Of a stretch of DNA of 64,000 nt, positions 1 to 12,701 are shown in pieces. Each line of letters opens with the position of its first letter. Position 1 is the stretch's first letter. The notes below the pieces were generated by a model that did not search any database, was not told the DNA's origin, and saw only the letters and a list, made by a program, of their open reading frames with translations. A program made the translations under genes and the position numbers. Source of the DNA: Oxytricha trifallax (Eukaryota > Ciliophora > Spirotrichea > Sporadotrichida > Oxytrichidae); the NCBI GenBank assembly GCA_000711775.1, contig ARYC01000679.1:40911-104910 (forward strand), read 5' to 3'.

Positions 1-220
1 AAACGATTGCTTGTCTGTTCTTAATACAGAGTACCATAAGCTGTGTTTGACACTGAACTCACTGCTGAGGAGCCACCTGCGTTGTTATTCAAGTGGAAGT
101 TGTTGGTTGTGTGATGATGGCTGTTCTATTGGTTATTATTCAAAGTCATACTGGGCTTTTGATAGAGCAATATTTTAGATCTTTAACCACCGGAATTTTA
201 AGCTGCTAACTATAAACCTG
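1..220 (-). CDS. Asn/His-rich protein, partial (runs off the left edge)
   Basis: Read on the minus strand from 220 down to 1 there is one open frame, with TAA/TAG as Gln, that has no TGA. It includes an Asn/His-rich stretch with motif NNNQQNSHHHTTNNFHLNNN around 130-75 and a Ser-rich segment after it. The block begins just after a plausible intron acceptor (ACTACAG on the minus strand, 227-221), so it is an internal or last exon and continues beyond the window. Upstream at about 300-420 another short minus-strand open stretch might be a preceding exon, but its frame link is unclear. No domain is recognisable; low-complexity Asn tracts are common in ciliate regulatory and RNA-binding proteins. 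Function unknown. Confidence 0.6.
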
Positions 221-727
221 CTGTAGTATTATAAAAAATATATAATTATTAACTCAATTTTGAGTTCCTAGAATCATGTTAAATTCTGACAATATTATCT
301 TAGTTTTAGTAACCCAAACCATCAGAATTATAAAAGCCTAATAATGGTTGCTGTCTCTGATTCTCTGGTTAGAAAAAAGGCAGTTGTGGTATTTCGAAGG
401 ATGAATTTTATTCCATTAAAATATTCTTAAGAATTAATTATATCAAATTAATATTATTGTTTAGTTCATTATAATGATTATGTTTATTTTTAAGTTTGAT
501 AAGTTATAAGTTTATTTAATTAAAAGTTTTAAGGCACATAAAGAGGAAAAAGATAGACTTTTACTATAATTTCAATGAAATTTGGCATTTTTGACTTAAT
601 AAGTACTATACAGACAAATTAATGAGTCAAACACTAAAGCACTTACTATGAGAGTACCATTAAGATCTTTTTAATGAAAAATGAGGTTAAATAAGTCCAA
701 AATCATGAATATTAAATGTCAAAATAT

Positions 728-738
728 TGACCCATAAA
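728..738 (+). promoter_or_regulatory. snRNA-type proximal sequence element (PSE) of the telomerase RNA gene
   Basis: TGACCCATAAA sits about 65 bp upstream of the first base of stem I of the telomerase RNA. It matches the TGACCCATNAA upstream element I recall for ciliate snRNA genes at about -55 to -60. A TATA-like run (atatcatttta, 751-761) lies between it and the RNA. Together with the T-run terminator downstream this fits a Pol III gene with an external promoter. The match is seen in the sequence; its use is inferred. Confidence 0.75.
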
Positions 739-792
739 TATTTAAGCGGTATATCATTTTATGGCTTAACTACTTGTAGATAATAGTAGAAT

Positions 793-979
793 AGTCGGCG
801 GAAATCAGTCAGTCATAGCGCTGTCAACAAAACCCCAAAACCGTAAAATTAGAGCAATTCGCCTGGTTCCTCTTTAAAGCAAAACCAGGAGGCTCCGCCG
901 ACTCAGAGGGTACAATGGGCTGAGCAAAATGAAAATTTGAGAGTTTCTCTCCATTGCTTAGCCCTACCTCTATCTTTTT
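793..979 (+). ncRNA. TER: Telomerase RNA (TER), G4T4-type template
   Basis: The template CAAAACCCCAAAACC lies at 828-842. It would direct synthesis of the GGGGTTTT repeats of hypotrich telomeres and is identical to the template known from spirotrich ciliates. The ciliate template-boundary motif GTCA is at 823-826, two bases before the template. Secondary structure agrees: stem I pairs AGTCGGCGGA (793-802) with TCCGCCGACT (894-903) and encloses the template; a stem III-type helix pairs GCCTGGTT (861-868) with AACCAGG (883-889); stem IV pairs AGAGG (905-909) with CCTCT (967-971) and GGGCTGAGCAA (917-927) with TTGCTTAGCCC (954-964). A T5 run at 975-979 is the expected Pol III terminator. The size of about 187 nt matches spirotrich TERs (about 190 nt). 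The region is GC-rich in an otherwise AT-rich flank. The exact 5' end could be a few bases upstream. Confidence 0.95.
975..979 (+). terminator. Pol III T-run terminator of telomerase RNA
   Basis: Five T residues follow stem IV directly and are flanked by C and G, a standard RNA polymerase III stop. It sets the 3' end of the telomerase RNA. Confidence 0.8.
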
Positions 980-983
980 GATT

Positions 984-2296
984 CAGCTACGTTTTACAAC
1001 TTTTTCGTGTTTATGAACTATTTTTGAGAGGGAATGTATTGAGAAATACCGCGATAAAATTAAAATACAAAAAACTTTATGATAATTAAGAAATCACTAT
1101 AAACTTTTAATTCTATCATAAATTATGATTTATTGTAACATAATTTCTAATAGATCATCGATTTTAATAATTATTAGTGGGTTAAATTAATAATATTAAA
1201 GAAATGAACTTGAAACTATCTCAAAACTTCTCTCTGAAATTCTTGAATTCGTAAAGATATTTAAAGAATTCAAGTGATAGTAAATTAGCATTTTTTAGCT
1301 ATGGTTCTAGACTACACATAATGGGATGTGTTCAAAATGCTCAATTTATGGGGTTGTAATTAATATGAATAATTAAAATATATAATAAAATCTTATTTTT
1401 TACAAAGATTTATTTTTATAGAATTGATACTTAATATAGATACCCTTAATTTGCAAGATTAATCAATAATAAAAGTTCATTCAAGAAAAAATAAGAAAAT
1501 GATTATGAAGAATATCCTCAAGAGAGAAAAGAAAAATAATATTAAACGAATGATTTAGTTAATTTAATTGTTTAAATTGATAATTTAAACAAATACATTT
1601 AATAAATAATGATTTTTTTAGTAATCAAAAAATTGTCCATGGTATTAATAATTAATAATAGAATATTTTTGTATCATTATATTCAAAATTTTTCAAATTT
1701 TGAATAGCTAGATAATAATTAAATTTTAAACAATTATTTTAATATATTAATCGCAAAATTTTTTATTCCCATTTTATGAAGAATAGTTTTTTAATATATA
1801 ATATATTACTACAAATATAAAATTATAATGTTAGATATAAAAATTTCCTTAAATGTTGTAGAAATAAAAGCAACTTTAATATAGAAATTAATGAATAAAT
1901 TATTTATTAAATTCCAAAATATTCTATTAATTTTTAATAATAAAATTTAAATGATAGATCTCAAAATGGTTAAGGAAAGGAATAATACACCGATAATTAT
2001 AAGCAAAAATATTCATATATAAAATAAATTATAAATTTATAATACCACTATTTATTTATTAAAACATTTTTTTAAATTAATTTATTATATAAATATCATG
2101 ATAAACCTAGATAATATAATTAGGATAGGCCTCAGAGACCAAATTACAAAGAATAGAGTTTCTTAAATAAAAATAAATAACCGTACAAACAAAATTAGGG
2201 AAATAATGACAACAATTCATCTTATGAAATATTTTATTATAAATAAATGTGAGTACTATAAAAAATAATTAAAAATTACAAATTCATTTTAAAAAA
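984..2296. other. AT-rich spacer, nothing coding seen
   Basis: About 1.3 kb with very high A+T, many homopolymer runs and no stretch with ciliate coding character on either strand. It separates the telomerase RNA from the next coding blocks. It is probably spacer or eliminated DNA. Confidence 0.5.
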
Positions 2297-2301
2297 ATGA
2301 A

Positions 2302-5191
2302 ATGCCAGAGTGGAAGAAAAAGATACAAGAAAAATACTATCAGAATTATAATTAGGCTATGGGTATTATATTAAATAAAAGTATCTTAAAATCAAAGAAT
2401 ATTTATTTATCACAGTATAAAGACAAATTTATTAACTCTTTGATTAATTATTAAATTTCGTGATAACTCTAGTTTTGTCGGGCTGAATGCTAAGGGTAGT
2501 ACATTAGAAGCAAATTTAAGTCAAGAATTGTAGTAATACAACGCAGTTAAGAATTTCGAAATAGACCTCAAAGAAGTATCAATGTATGACTAAACTTCCA
2601 TTAAAATATTAAAAAGTTTTCGAATTATCAGTAAGTTTTTTTTACAAAGTCTAATTATACAACTTAAGTTTATCTGAAGTTAATGGGTAACTAAAAACTC
2701 AGCGATTCTACCTTTTAGATGGGAAGAATTCTAATCGGGTTCATTCAACTTTATATATTCTTATCAATATTCTTATTTTTATTTAAATTAAAATTTTAAA
2801 TATATTACATAATTCAAAGGTTGTATAAAAATGAGGGAGTTGATGACGAGGTAGACGATGTATTCAGAATAGAGCATAAAAAGATACGCTTAAATATTAC
2901 CAAAATTCTTACTTCAAGACCTGAATTTATGTAAAATTTGGAGAAATTAGAAAACAAAATTCTGTATTATTGATTAAATCTAACATAATTGGATTAAGGA
3001 AATAAATATTCAAATTGTTCACGCATCATTAATATTTCTAAAATATTTGAAATTTTGAGTCTTTTTTAGAGGTTTAACTACATAAGTAAAATTATTTCAT
3101 AAGTTAGGTAAAATTGTATTTAAATAGTAAAATATAGATGAATATAGATATTTTAATAAATTTCTCGATGTAAATATTCAATCTTTAATAAATATTAATC
3201 TATAAAATTTAATTTAATTTTTAACTTTATTAACCTAAATTAATTGTATATTATAAATATTAAATATTATAACAAAATTAATATAACTCATTTATAACTT
3301 AAATGATAATTGTAAAATTAAATTAAAACTTATTTCTTTAAGAATAATAATTTTCATTCTTTAATAGCTGCCACACAATCAAATTTCAACTCTTCTTACA
3401 ATATATGTTAAGGGAGGCATCGTAAAGAGCGAATAAGAAATCAAATAGCTTATTTTAATTATGATTAATACTAGAATTTATAATTATATCATATTAGTTA
3501 ATTAATAGAAATAGGTCTTCAAGTAATTTAAGCTATCTTTAATTGAAGAGAAAAATGAGCAAAATGCTCTATTTTCAATAGTAATTGCAATTATTTATAG
3601 AATAATTTTTAGATTTATTATAGCATATACAACTAATGTATTACTTTATTTGCAATGAGATTGGTGAGCAAACTGGTTATTCACAAGGAAAACTAAAGTA
3701 AACAAAGCAGCAGTTCACATCAGCTTCTCATTGATTTTATTCAATTTTGCAAGAAATACTTTGAGATTAAATACGACAAGATAAGATTAGGTTACTGTGC
3801 TCAAATTCTAAAAATTAATTAAATAATTTGCATATATTTGAAAAATATGCACAACGAACCATAATACACATAAAACGTAAATAAAAAACTAAAATAAATA
3901 ATTCTGAAGTCCTTAGCAATAGAATAAAAAGATTACATAATTGAGAATATAAACTAAATTTTAATATTTAAATAAATTTAATAAATTTAGATTTAGACAG
4001 CTAATAGGTATTGGAACTCACCGAGAAAATTATTCTAACTAAACAAGAGGAAATACCTTAAATAGTAAACAACGACATCTTTAACTTGGTAAGTTGTATT
4101 GATATTAATTAACTATATTACTAAGTCATTTTCTGGATATTTAATTGATTTTGTATAGATTGATGTGGTTTGTAACTTAAACAAACTCAGAATAGCTAAC
4201 CTTCCAGAAAAATCTCAGTAGGTTAATAAAATTAAACAATCATATATACTATGTAAAGAAAAATTAAACCAAAACTAAATTAGATAGGTTATCAGAATTT
4301 AAGGATAATGAAAACATCAAATTTTATTATCATATCATTATTGTGATAGAAAATATTGATCCCCCATATAAATATGAACCTACTTAAATACACAACGTGT
4401 TTAAACATTGCAAAAATAAAAACAATTATCCAGTTATAAAGGAGCTTTATCTGCATCTATTTCAAAACTACCCCTCAAGTGTATATATTCAGATTTGGAT
4501 AAAGTAAAAAAAAGCCAATTATTTTATATTCAATGATTTACAGAACTTAACACTGGGGCTTAGGTCAGCAAGATAGTTTAATTAGTTTTTTACTTCATCC
4601 TTTTGAATTTCGACACCATTAGTAAACCCTCCACTAGATTAATTTATTTCCCTTTGTTGAGGAGGCCAGTTCGGGCATCTTACTCATGCTAACGACAACT
4701 AATTAATTGGTGTTTATTGAGAATGTGTTCCTTCCCTTTTGCAAAGTCTACAATACATTTATTGATTAATTAGAAGATTCATTTGTTAGGTTTCTTAATG
4801 GAAAATAATTTTAATTTTTATCGGGCGAACATCAATTAAAATTTACTTCCTATAATAGAAGAAACTAAAACCCTAAAAAGATAAAGTTGGTTACTGGTTA
4901 AAGTTTATTGGAAGTTTTTTCTTAATAAGCCACATTTTAGAAGGCCTTTTTATTTTATCATTTGCAGCGGATTAATTTATAGACAAAAACTACTTAAAAT
5001 AATTAATACTTAAAATTCTTGTCTCATAAGCATTGCCCTCCTTGATTCATCTAATTAATTTCTAAATTAATAAAATAGGTCATTAAGATATTGCGTAAGT
5101 ATATTAAATCATTCAACATTTGATAGTGAATGAGATCAATGTAAGATTGCAAAATATCGAGGAGTCTAAACTTAATATACATAAACTATGA
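2302..5191 (+). CDS. Discontinuous helical protein of unknown function, many short coding blocks
   Basis: A series of plus-strand coding blocks lies in very AT-rich DNA. The first begins with an ATG (2302; reads MPEWKKKIQEKYYQ). Later blocks are near 2455-2760, 2820-2971 (VDDEVDDVFRIEHKKIRL), 3365-3480, 3660-3850, 3990-4087, 4172-4225, 4372-4800 and 4965-5191. Some joins are GT-AG introns (for example donor at 4088; a 40-base intron with acceptor before 4546), others look like IES junctions. The 4.4-4.8 kb block contains a Trp-Gly-Leu-Gly segment and a hydrophobic helical stretch ending FCKVYNTFIDQLEDSF. The protein is Leu/Ile-rich and helical, like ciliate mitochondrial or HEAT-type helical-repeat proteins, but I do not recognise the family. 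The number of genes and the outer limits are uncertain. Confidence 0.5.
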
Positions 5192-5582
5192 AAATAGTTT
5201 AAAAAATTAAAAAATAAAATTAAACTCAAATATTAGAATATGTGTTTAAAGTGAGGATTTTTAGAGTAATATTATATATTTTAGTAATTAAGTTGACGAT
5301 ATAAAATAATCGTTCTATGGTAATAGAAAAAAACGATTTTAAATTGTGTAAAATTAATCCTAATATTAAGGTAATTCAAGCTTAGTATTATTAATAATAT
5401 TAAAAACTGCTCTAGTTAAATTGATCTAAAATAAATCCAAAAAGTTCAAAGCTCTATTTAATTTGAAAATCTTTTTTATTTTATATTATTTATTCAAGTA
5501 AATTTAATTTTTAAAGTTTAACCTACAATTTTATGAGTTGGCAAACATCTTAAAAGCTTTAACTAACAAAAAAGGAGACACA

Positions 5583-7132
5583 ATGTCATTAGAGTAAATC
5601 CCTGAATTGGTAGATCTCCTAAGATTCTGCAGAATTATAATATAAATAAGTGATAATATATATTTCATTGAAATTAATAGTTCGCATTTTTAATTTGCAG
5701 CATTATTCTTATCAGGCATCAAATTTAAAATTAATTAACACTTATAAAACTTTTAAGCCAAATAAAACTTGATACTTTTTATATAAATATTCTGGAGATC
5801 AATAAACTTGATATATTTATACCCATAAATATACGATTGTCATTGTTTTTTTTATATATTAACTAATAGATTTAAATTATAAAATTGTTTTTTATAATAC
5901 TAAATTAATTTATAATATACGTGTTTCCATTTCAATTATATAATTCATAGAATAAATGGTTAAAATATGCTTCTAGGTTTTTATAAATTTGAAAAGGCAT
6001 CAAGATTCAATAAAGCCAACAGATTTTGTTCAGATTATGCACTCCTTATCTCGCTTAAATTACCAATATGAATTTAATAAGTTAGAGCCCATGATTCTTA
6101 AGCTAGCACAAAATCTTATAATTATTATCATTTTTCTTGATATTTATTTTAAGTAAATAGTTCTTTGAAACATTTTAACTTAAATTGCATAACAATCTAA
6201 AAGTTATACATTATTTTAGGGATTTGTAATACGAAATATGTAAAATTTAAAATCGTGAGAAGTCTAATTTGTCTTTGAATCCCTGCTTCAGATTAGGAAT
6301 TGCTTGTATTGAGAACTGGTAGCAGTTATAAAAATAAACTAATCTATACGAATAAATATATATATATATTTTTATTATATCACCAAAGACTGTTATTCTA
6401 AAATTAAAATACCATAATATTTTGTAAATGAAATATCAGTTGTAATTTGAATTTAATATTAAAATTTAATTAAAATATTTTTTATATTAATATAATAACT
6501 TAACCATTGAAATGGCATTCAATAAATTTCAGGAAGAATTCAACAAAGGAGTAAGCAATTTTCAATTATAATTATTCTCACACTTAGATTAAAAGTTTAT
6601 ATTTAAATTTACAAATGTTTCTGAATATATATATCTCATTTGATAAAATGAAGACTATTTAAATATAGAAACTTTTTAAAAGCGTCTCTATTAGATTTTT
6701 GAATTGATAGTTTATTTTATATCCTAAGAAAAATATTCCAAAAATATCTATAAAAAATTTTATGAGTTTAATATACTTGGGCAATATAGATTATAATTTA
6801 AAAATAAGCAAAGCAGAGCAAGCTAAAGATGAAGCGACACCAATCTATATAAAAAGTTAGCGCCCACAAGATCAAATTGATGAAGCTTACGGCCCCACAG
6901 ATATTCTTAAGAAACTCACAGTTATCATTAAAACTGCTCAAAACAAAGAATTTATGATGGATTTGGAGTTATTTACATAATCAAATATATTGATCTATTT
7001 TTTTAAAAATAATAAGTTGTGTTTTTATAGAATGATTACAATTTTCAACATTAAATACAAGAATATAAATAAATTAAATAAATAAAATTATGTGTTGTTA
7101 TTGAAAAAGATGAAGTAATTCAGATAGCAAGG
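5583..7132 (+). CDS. Further plus-strand coding blocks, unknown helical protein
   Basis: Coding blocks continue at about 5583-5640 (MSLEQIPELVDLLRFC), 5990-6130 (PTDFVQIMHSLSRLNYQYEF), 6240-6350, 6500-6554 (ending at a GTAAGC donor), 6805-6980 (acidic; QIDEAYGPTDILKKLTVIIK) and 7095-7132 (before a GTAATT donor). The Leu-rich helical pattern resembles the preceding blocks, so this may be the 3' part of the same gene interrupted by IESs, or a neighbour in the same orientation. No stop could be fixed. Function unknown. Confidence 0.4.
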
Positions 7133-7139
7133 TAATTTA

Positions 7140-7995
7140 TAGCTTGGAAATAATAATTAATTTATTTAAAAAAATTAAGGGCAATTTAAGTTTTAATTTT
7201 TCTTGAAATTATATTAATTTATTTTTATATAATAACATTGACTTAATCTATAAATTAATTCTATCATCTAAATAAAAAATTTAATTGTGCCAAACTGTTT
7301 TTTAAAAAATGAATTAAAAAATAAATATGTTTAAACAAAGATTTGTATTTATAGAATTCTTTGAAAAATCAATATCCAAAATATACTTAAAAATAAATAA
7401 GTTATATTAAATGCAATAATCCAAAGCATATTTAATAATTAGAAATGACTATCAAGGCTATAATAAACCTAAATGAAATCATATTTCGTTCAAGATACAA
7501 ATTCTTGCAATAAATTAATTTAAACATTCTTTTTTCTCGATCATATTATGTTCTTATTTAAATTATAAAAATAGAATAATATTTAATGGAAAATATAAAT
7601 TAATTGAAAACTTTATTAATTTTAATAGAGCTTGTATATAATTAATACTATTTTGAATAATTTTTAAAATTACAAATAATTACCTGAATTTGTTAATCAA
7701 TAAACATTGATATATTATATAATAGAATTAAATATGATTAAAGTTGAAATATGAGAGAATCATAATTTAATACTATTTTTATATTTTTTTAATTATTTTA
7801 CAATTTCATAGTGGATTCTTTTATAAAAATAAAATAATTAAATATTCTTAAAAGAATTTCAAGATAGAAAGATTCATTTTATAAGAAATTTAAATTAATA
7901 ATTAAGAAAGACTAATCAAGTAAGTTAGGTGTAAATATTATAAAATAACAATATATATTTAAGTTAGAAATGTAAATTTCTTCAAACAGCCATTT
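7140..7995. other. AT-rich spacer
   Basis: About 850 bases with extreme A+T, no coding character on either strand, and no repeat or structure noticed. It separates the helical-protein blocks from the Gln/Asn-rich gene that starts near 8003. Confidence 0.4.
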
Positions 7996-8002
7996 ATCTT
8001 AC

Positions 8003-9120
8003 ATGGAGTAACCTTATTCCAATTCCAACTATTTAATTAAATTATCTTAATTATTTCCATTTTTTACTCTCATGAGTTTAAAAAAATCAAGTTTTTATAT
8101 AACTCTCTTTTTACTTTATTAGATTGACATACTTTTTTATTACTATTTCAACTAGATAATGTTAAAATAAGCGAATAAAAACAAAAAATTAGACAATTCT
8201 CTGAATCGAGCACAATCCTATGATTCCCCATCTCATCAGTCAAGTCCTATGAACAAAAAGCAAAGAAATAGTAACAATGGACTTAATTTGAAATTATCCA
8301 GCACGTAAGATGCTGCTGCTTCTACCAATCAACTTCTTATCAATAACTTAAATAGTGTGAGTAGCAGTTAAAACTTTGGTAAAAATAACTTAAATGCAAA
8401 TAGCTTACAGAATTCATAGATTTTAATAGATTAATAATGATTTTTATTCCTTAATCATGCTAATCATAGTTATTAAATATATCATAATTTAGAAATAAAA
8501 ATCATAGTAATACGTGGGTGTTCACATTTAATATCAAAACAATAATCATCTTGGAGTAAATCCTTATCAAAGAGTTGCACCACTATAATTAATATATAAT
8601 TTCTTTTTATTAAAATTAACTTTTATACAAAGCTCAATTTAGCAAATCATTATGGAAGAAGACACATTTTCTCCCATCAATAGAGGAGTAAACACATATA
8701 ATTTTAATTTATCAAACATATCGGATGTTTTAGAATAGTTTTACTAATATTTTATTATACCAGATAAATTCTGATTAGAAAGCTAAAAACATTGCTAAAA
8801 TAGCAAATTTCTACACTTAAAACCCAAATGAAAAATTGCATAATCCTATACTCCAAAGTTCTCAAAATTAATTAATAAGAAAGAATAATTTCACTGCCTC
8901 TCCAAACCAAAGTATCTAAGAAGATCCAAATCATTAATAAATGCCAATGCTGACAGTTAGTGGAAGGCAAAATCACGGGAATCATAATTTAATCATAAAT
9001 TTGTAGTAGCAACATTAGCTCTCTCAGAGATAGGTTTAATCTACCACCACTCCAATTAGTCTTCATAATCGAAAAAAGTCTAACACCAATTTCTAAAATT
9101 TAGCAAATTTGGGTTGGTGA
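8003..9120 (+). CDS. Gln/Asn/Ser-rich protein of unknown function
   Basis: The start at 8003 (MEQPYSNSNY) is followed by coding blocks at about 8178-8438 (NSLNRAQSYDSPSHQSSPM), 8480-8600, 8652-8739 (MEEDTFSPINRGVNTYNFN) and 8764-9120, ending in TGA at 9118-9120. A short intron (GTTTT...CCAG, about 8740-8763) joins the last two. The protein is rich in Gln, Asn and Ser throughout, with no globular domain visible. Such low-complexity proteins are frequent in hypotrichs. The first and third junctions may be IESs rather than introns. Function unknown. Confidence 0.55.
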
Positions 9121-9417
9121 TATTTAAGAAGTATATAAATGGGGAAAAATATAACAAAGTATTAATAAATTTCTCAAAATTAAATATCTACAACAACAAT
9201 TACTTCTTCATTTATAGTAATAAAATCATTTCAAAAGTTTATTTAGAAAATAAATTATTAGAAAAAAGAAATAAATAATTCATTGTCTTAAACTTATTAT
9301 TCATTTTTACTTTTACTTATATTTTAATTGTTAGCAGCTTAATTATTAATTAAAAAAAAATTAGTAAAAACAAATACTTATCTCCTTTTTATCTTATTAC
9401 CAATAAATTTGAACATT

Positions 9418-12400
9418 ATGAATATTGCATCTGAAGGCAGTAAACAACTACCTCCACTAGATCCAAAGAGCTCCCAAACTGGCAATAACCTTCAAACCGT
9501 TTCTTAGTCCAGACAAGGGAAGAGACCTAGAGTAAATGCAAACATCGGAAGGCTAGATTCTCATGAAAGCAGCAGCCACATGGATCTGATATCCCCTCCT
9601 AAAGGCTAAAAGTTTATCGTAAAACATAAAAAAGACAATTAAGGTTTTAGAAATACATCTAATCAGCAATCTGTCAAGAAAATTAGTAATACAAACTTGT
9701 CATCTTTCGTCGAAAGCACATAAATACAATCACATGGTGCAAATATTATGCTTACTGGTGCATTGTCTATTGATCGACACTTGTCATAACATAACATGGA
9801 TTCTTTTAAGAGCTAAAAAAGCATCACAAAATAAAACCTAAACAATATTCTGAATGAATAGCATGCTCAAAGCATTAAACACATTTCTTCTTAAAGCAAG
9901 AAGGCTATGCATTAGAATCGCTAATCACCTTATAGCATAAATTAGACGGCAGAGCTACTATAAATTAATGAGAAACGACAAGGATCCTAATAGAACAATG
10001 CTAGATAGAAAAAGTTAAGAAGCGTAATTCAATCCTACTAATCACCGACTAATAAAAATAATTAATAGTAGACGTATCTCGCTTAGTAACACTAGGCAGT
10101 AAATAGATTTGATGTCAACAACTCCCCTATTAATATAAATGAAAATCAATCAATAAACCCTTAGATCATCGCATTAAGTGGTTATGCTAAAGGAGACAAC
10201 TTGTCTAAAAGATTTTTATAGTAGCAAATCTAAACTTACTCCCCTTCAAGTCTAAATTAGTTTTACAAGCCTTAAAGCATGATGAGTCATCATATTTAAG
10301 ATGGAATGTAATAGAAATTTTAAGAGTCAAAATTGAATGAATAAGAAGCCTATCCCCTAAGCTAAAGTAAATAGCAAAATACCTTGAAATCTAGCTTGCA
10401 TGGATAGATTTAAAGTCTAAATAAAATTTAAAAGTAAGATTAAATAGATTATCTGTAATATCTAATATAGTGTTAAACACAGAAGTGACAGTTTAGGTAA
10501 AGTTTCGTCAAACTAATAAATTTAGAGCTCTGCCTCAAAGTTTCTTAATAACAAAAAAGTGAGTAAACAAAAAAAGCATGATGCATTAAAATTGAACCTT
10601 TCACACATCGAGCGAGGAGCTAGCTAAAATAATGAATCTTAAAATGCTGCTCATTATGAAAATGGAATGCTAACTGCCAAATCAAATTTCTAAAACCAAC
10701 AAATGCAAATGTAAAATGTCAAAGCTGTAACTACTAAAAATGGAAAGAAACTGTAGATTAATCTTAAAAAGATCTCTGGTTTGAATAGTCTTAAAATATC
10801 CTCTTCAAAAAATTAAGGAAGTAACATAAGCCCATTCATAACCACAGACGATAGAAGATTATTCAAGCATGAAAATATAGCAATGCTCTAGAATTAATCT
10901 CATGATAATAGTAACTTAGAGTTTACAAGTGCAAGGCTTATCTTAAGCAAGAAGATTGATTAATTATCGATTGGAAGAAAATAAGACAGTGCTGATTTGT
11001 ACCAAGCTACAAACACAAAAGTGGCAGATACAAGATTTTCTAGAAACATCAAGAGTCATCATACATCTCAAACATAAAGCGATATGATTGGAATTATATC
11101 TGTGAGGGAAAATTAAAATTAGATTGATTCCAGTGAAAATATGGCATTTCCAACTGTTATCATAGATACTCATGAAGCACCATTAGTTACAGGTTCATCT
11201 ATAAATAATTAGATTGATAAAGTTTTGTTTAGCGATTTTCTAAGAAGATTTTAAAGCCTTTAAAGAACTTCAATGAGTCAGGAATAAATAGAAAGTCAAA
11301 TATAGTGGCTTGGAGAATTTACCTTATAAAATAGCTTCATCAACTTGTCATAACTTATAACATCAATTTAATAGCTTTATAAAGATCATATCTAAGGTGT
11401 CTAGAAGGCAGCTTCGTAAAATTAATCAGTATCTCCATCTGCATACTAGATTATTAAAGAAGATAATCAAAGATAGGTTTAACTTATACTAAATTTGTAA
11501 TCTAAGACTGAGACTTAGGAGAGTGATATTGATATTGCCTACAAATTTATTTTCACTAATTTTTAATTTAAAGGATCTGGATTTTAAGCAATACCTATAA
11601 GTCTAAAATATTAGAGCTAGAGCAAAAGCTTTAACAAAATAATTCGTCATAAAATTTCCCAAATAAGGATGAATAAAATCTAAAAAACAGTGAAGAATCT
11701 ATTAAGAGAGTTACTAAGGAGCTTGGCCAAATGTATGAGCAAAATTAAGAGCAATAAAAGGAGATCAAGAAACTCAAAAAAGAACTGAAAGAATCTTAAA
11801 GCAGGGAGAAAGATTACCTATCAGTGCTTAAGAACACATCTGAGTTTAGCAAAATAGCTATTGAACAGTAGACTAAAGCTCATAATCAAAGTCAACTTTA
11901 ATAGCAATAAACTGCTCTATAAATGAGTTCAATTATTACCTAAAATGCTGCAATTACTTAACAAATTGTTTCATAGCTTTCCCCTCAGCTCAAACTTAAA
12001 AAATGAAATCATATTTTAAATTATATGACTCATACAGAGTATGTGCATGATGCATTAATAACTATAAATTTTAATTCCATTTTATCGCTAAAACTTGAAG
12101 GCTTTAATGCTTTCACCTTCAATTAAAACCCTAGTAGCAATAGACTCACATCTAAAACACAAAACGAAATAAATTAAATTTAAGTTCCGAAATTAAACTT
12201 GAAGCTTGCCATGAAAAATTAGCATAATCATGAGATTGGCAGTAGCGAGAGACTGGGAAAAGACCTTAGTGAACAAAGCAGAAATAAAGCAATCAAGAAA
12301 TATGAGAGTGCCCCATTAAACCCCACTATCCCTCAATAAACAGATGGTTAAGATATTAACTAAACTAATGTGAAATTATTCGAAAAGTCTCCTCTGAAGT

Positions 12401-12639
12401 TTAAAGACCCTAAATTCACTTTTGAGTAATAACAGTCAGAAAAGATTGTGGACATTAATGAAGGAGAGAATGAGGTCTAGTTGAATTTGAATAGCATTTA
12501 GCATCGAAAAGACAAAAAAGGCAGTCAGTAGAGCTAGCCATAGCAATAATCATCCAGGACAAAATCATCACATAATTTGAAAAATTCTTCCTGTAAAAAC
12601 TTGAGATCTAATAAAGAAGATGAGGATGAAGATTTATGA
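9418..12639 (+). CDS. Large Gln/Ser-rich protein with C-terminal coiled coil
   Basis: The ATG at 9418 opens a long frame (MNIASEGSKQLPPLDPKSS) that uses TAA/TAG as Gln and runs to about 10470. A very short intron (GTAATATCT...AACACAG, about 28 bases) restores the frame, after which coding continues to about 11510. A further junction near 11510-11590 leads to a strongly coiled-coil segment, about 11600-12005 (for example ESIKRVTKELGQMYEQN), and a Ser/Gln-rich acidic tail ending EDEDEDL at TGA 12637-12639. A one- or two-base discrepancy near 12003 is unresolved (IES, intron or sequence error). No enzymatic domain is seen; the low-complexity body plus coiled coil suggests a scaffold or cytoskeleton-associated protein. 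Function unknown. Confidence 0.65.
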
Positions 12640-12701
12640 AATATTTTTATCTTTTATACCTTAATTTATTAATTAAGTAGAATTTAAAAAAAAAATATAT
12701 A

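Noticed and set aside
793..903. tRNA or snRNA reading of the GC-rich hairpin region
   Set aside because: No tRNA A/B box or acceptor stem; the telomere template and boundary motif identify telomerase RNA.
10964..11173. Minus-strand 69-codon ORF
   Set aside because: It lies antisense to the Gln-rich gene 9418-12639, whose frame is longer and better supported.
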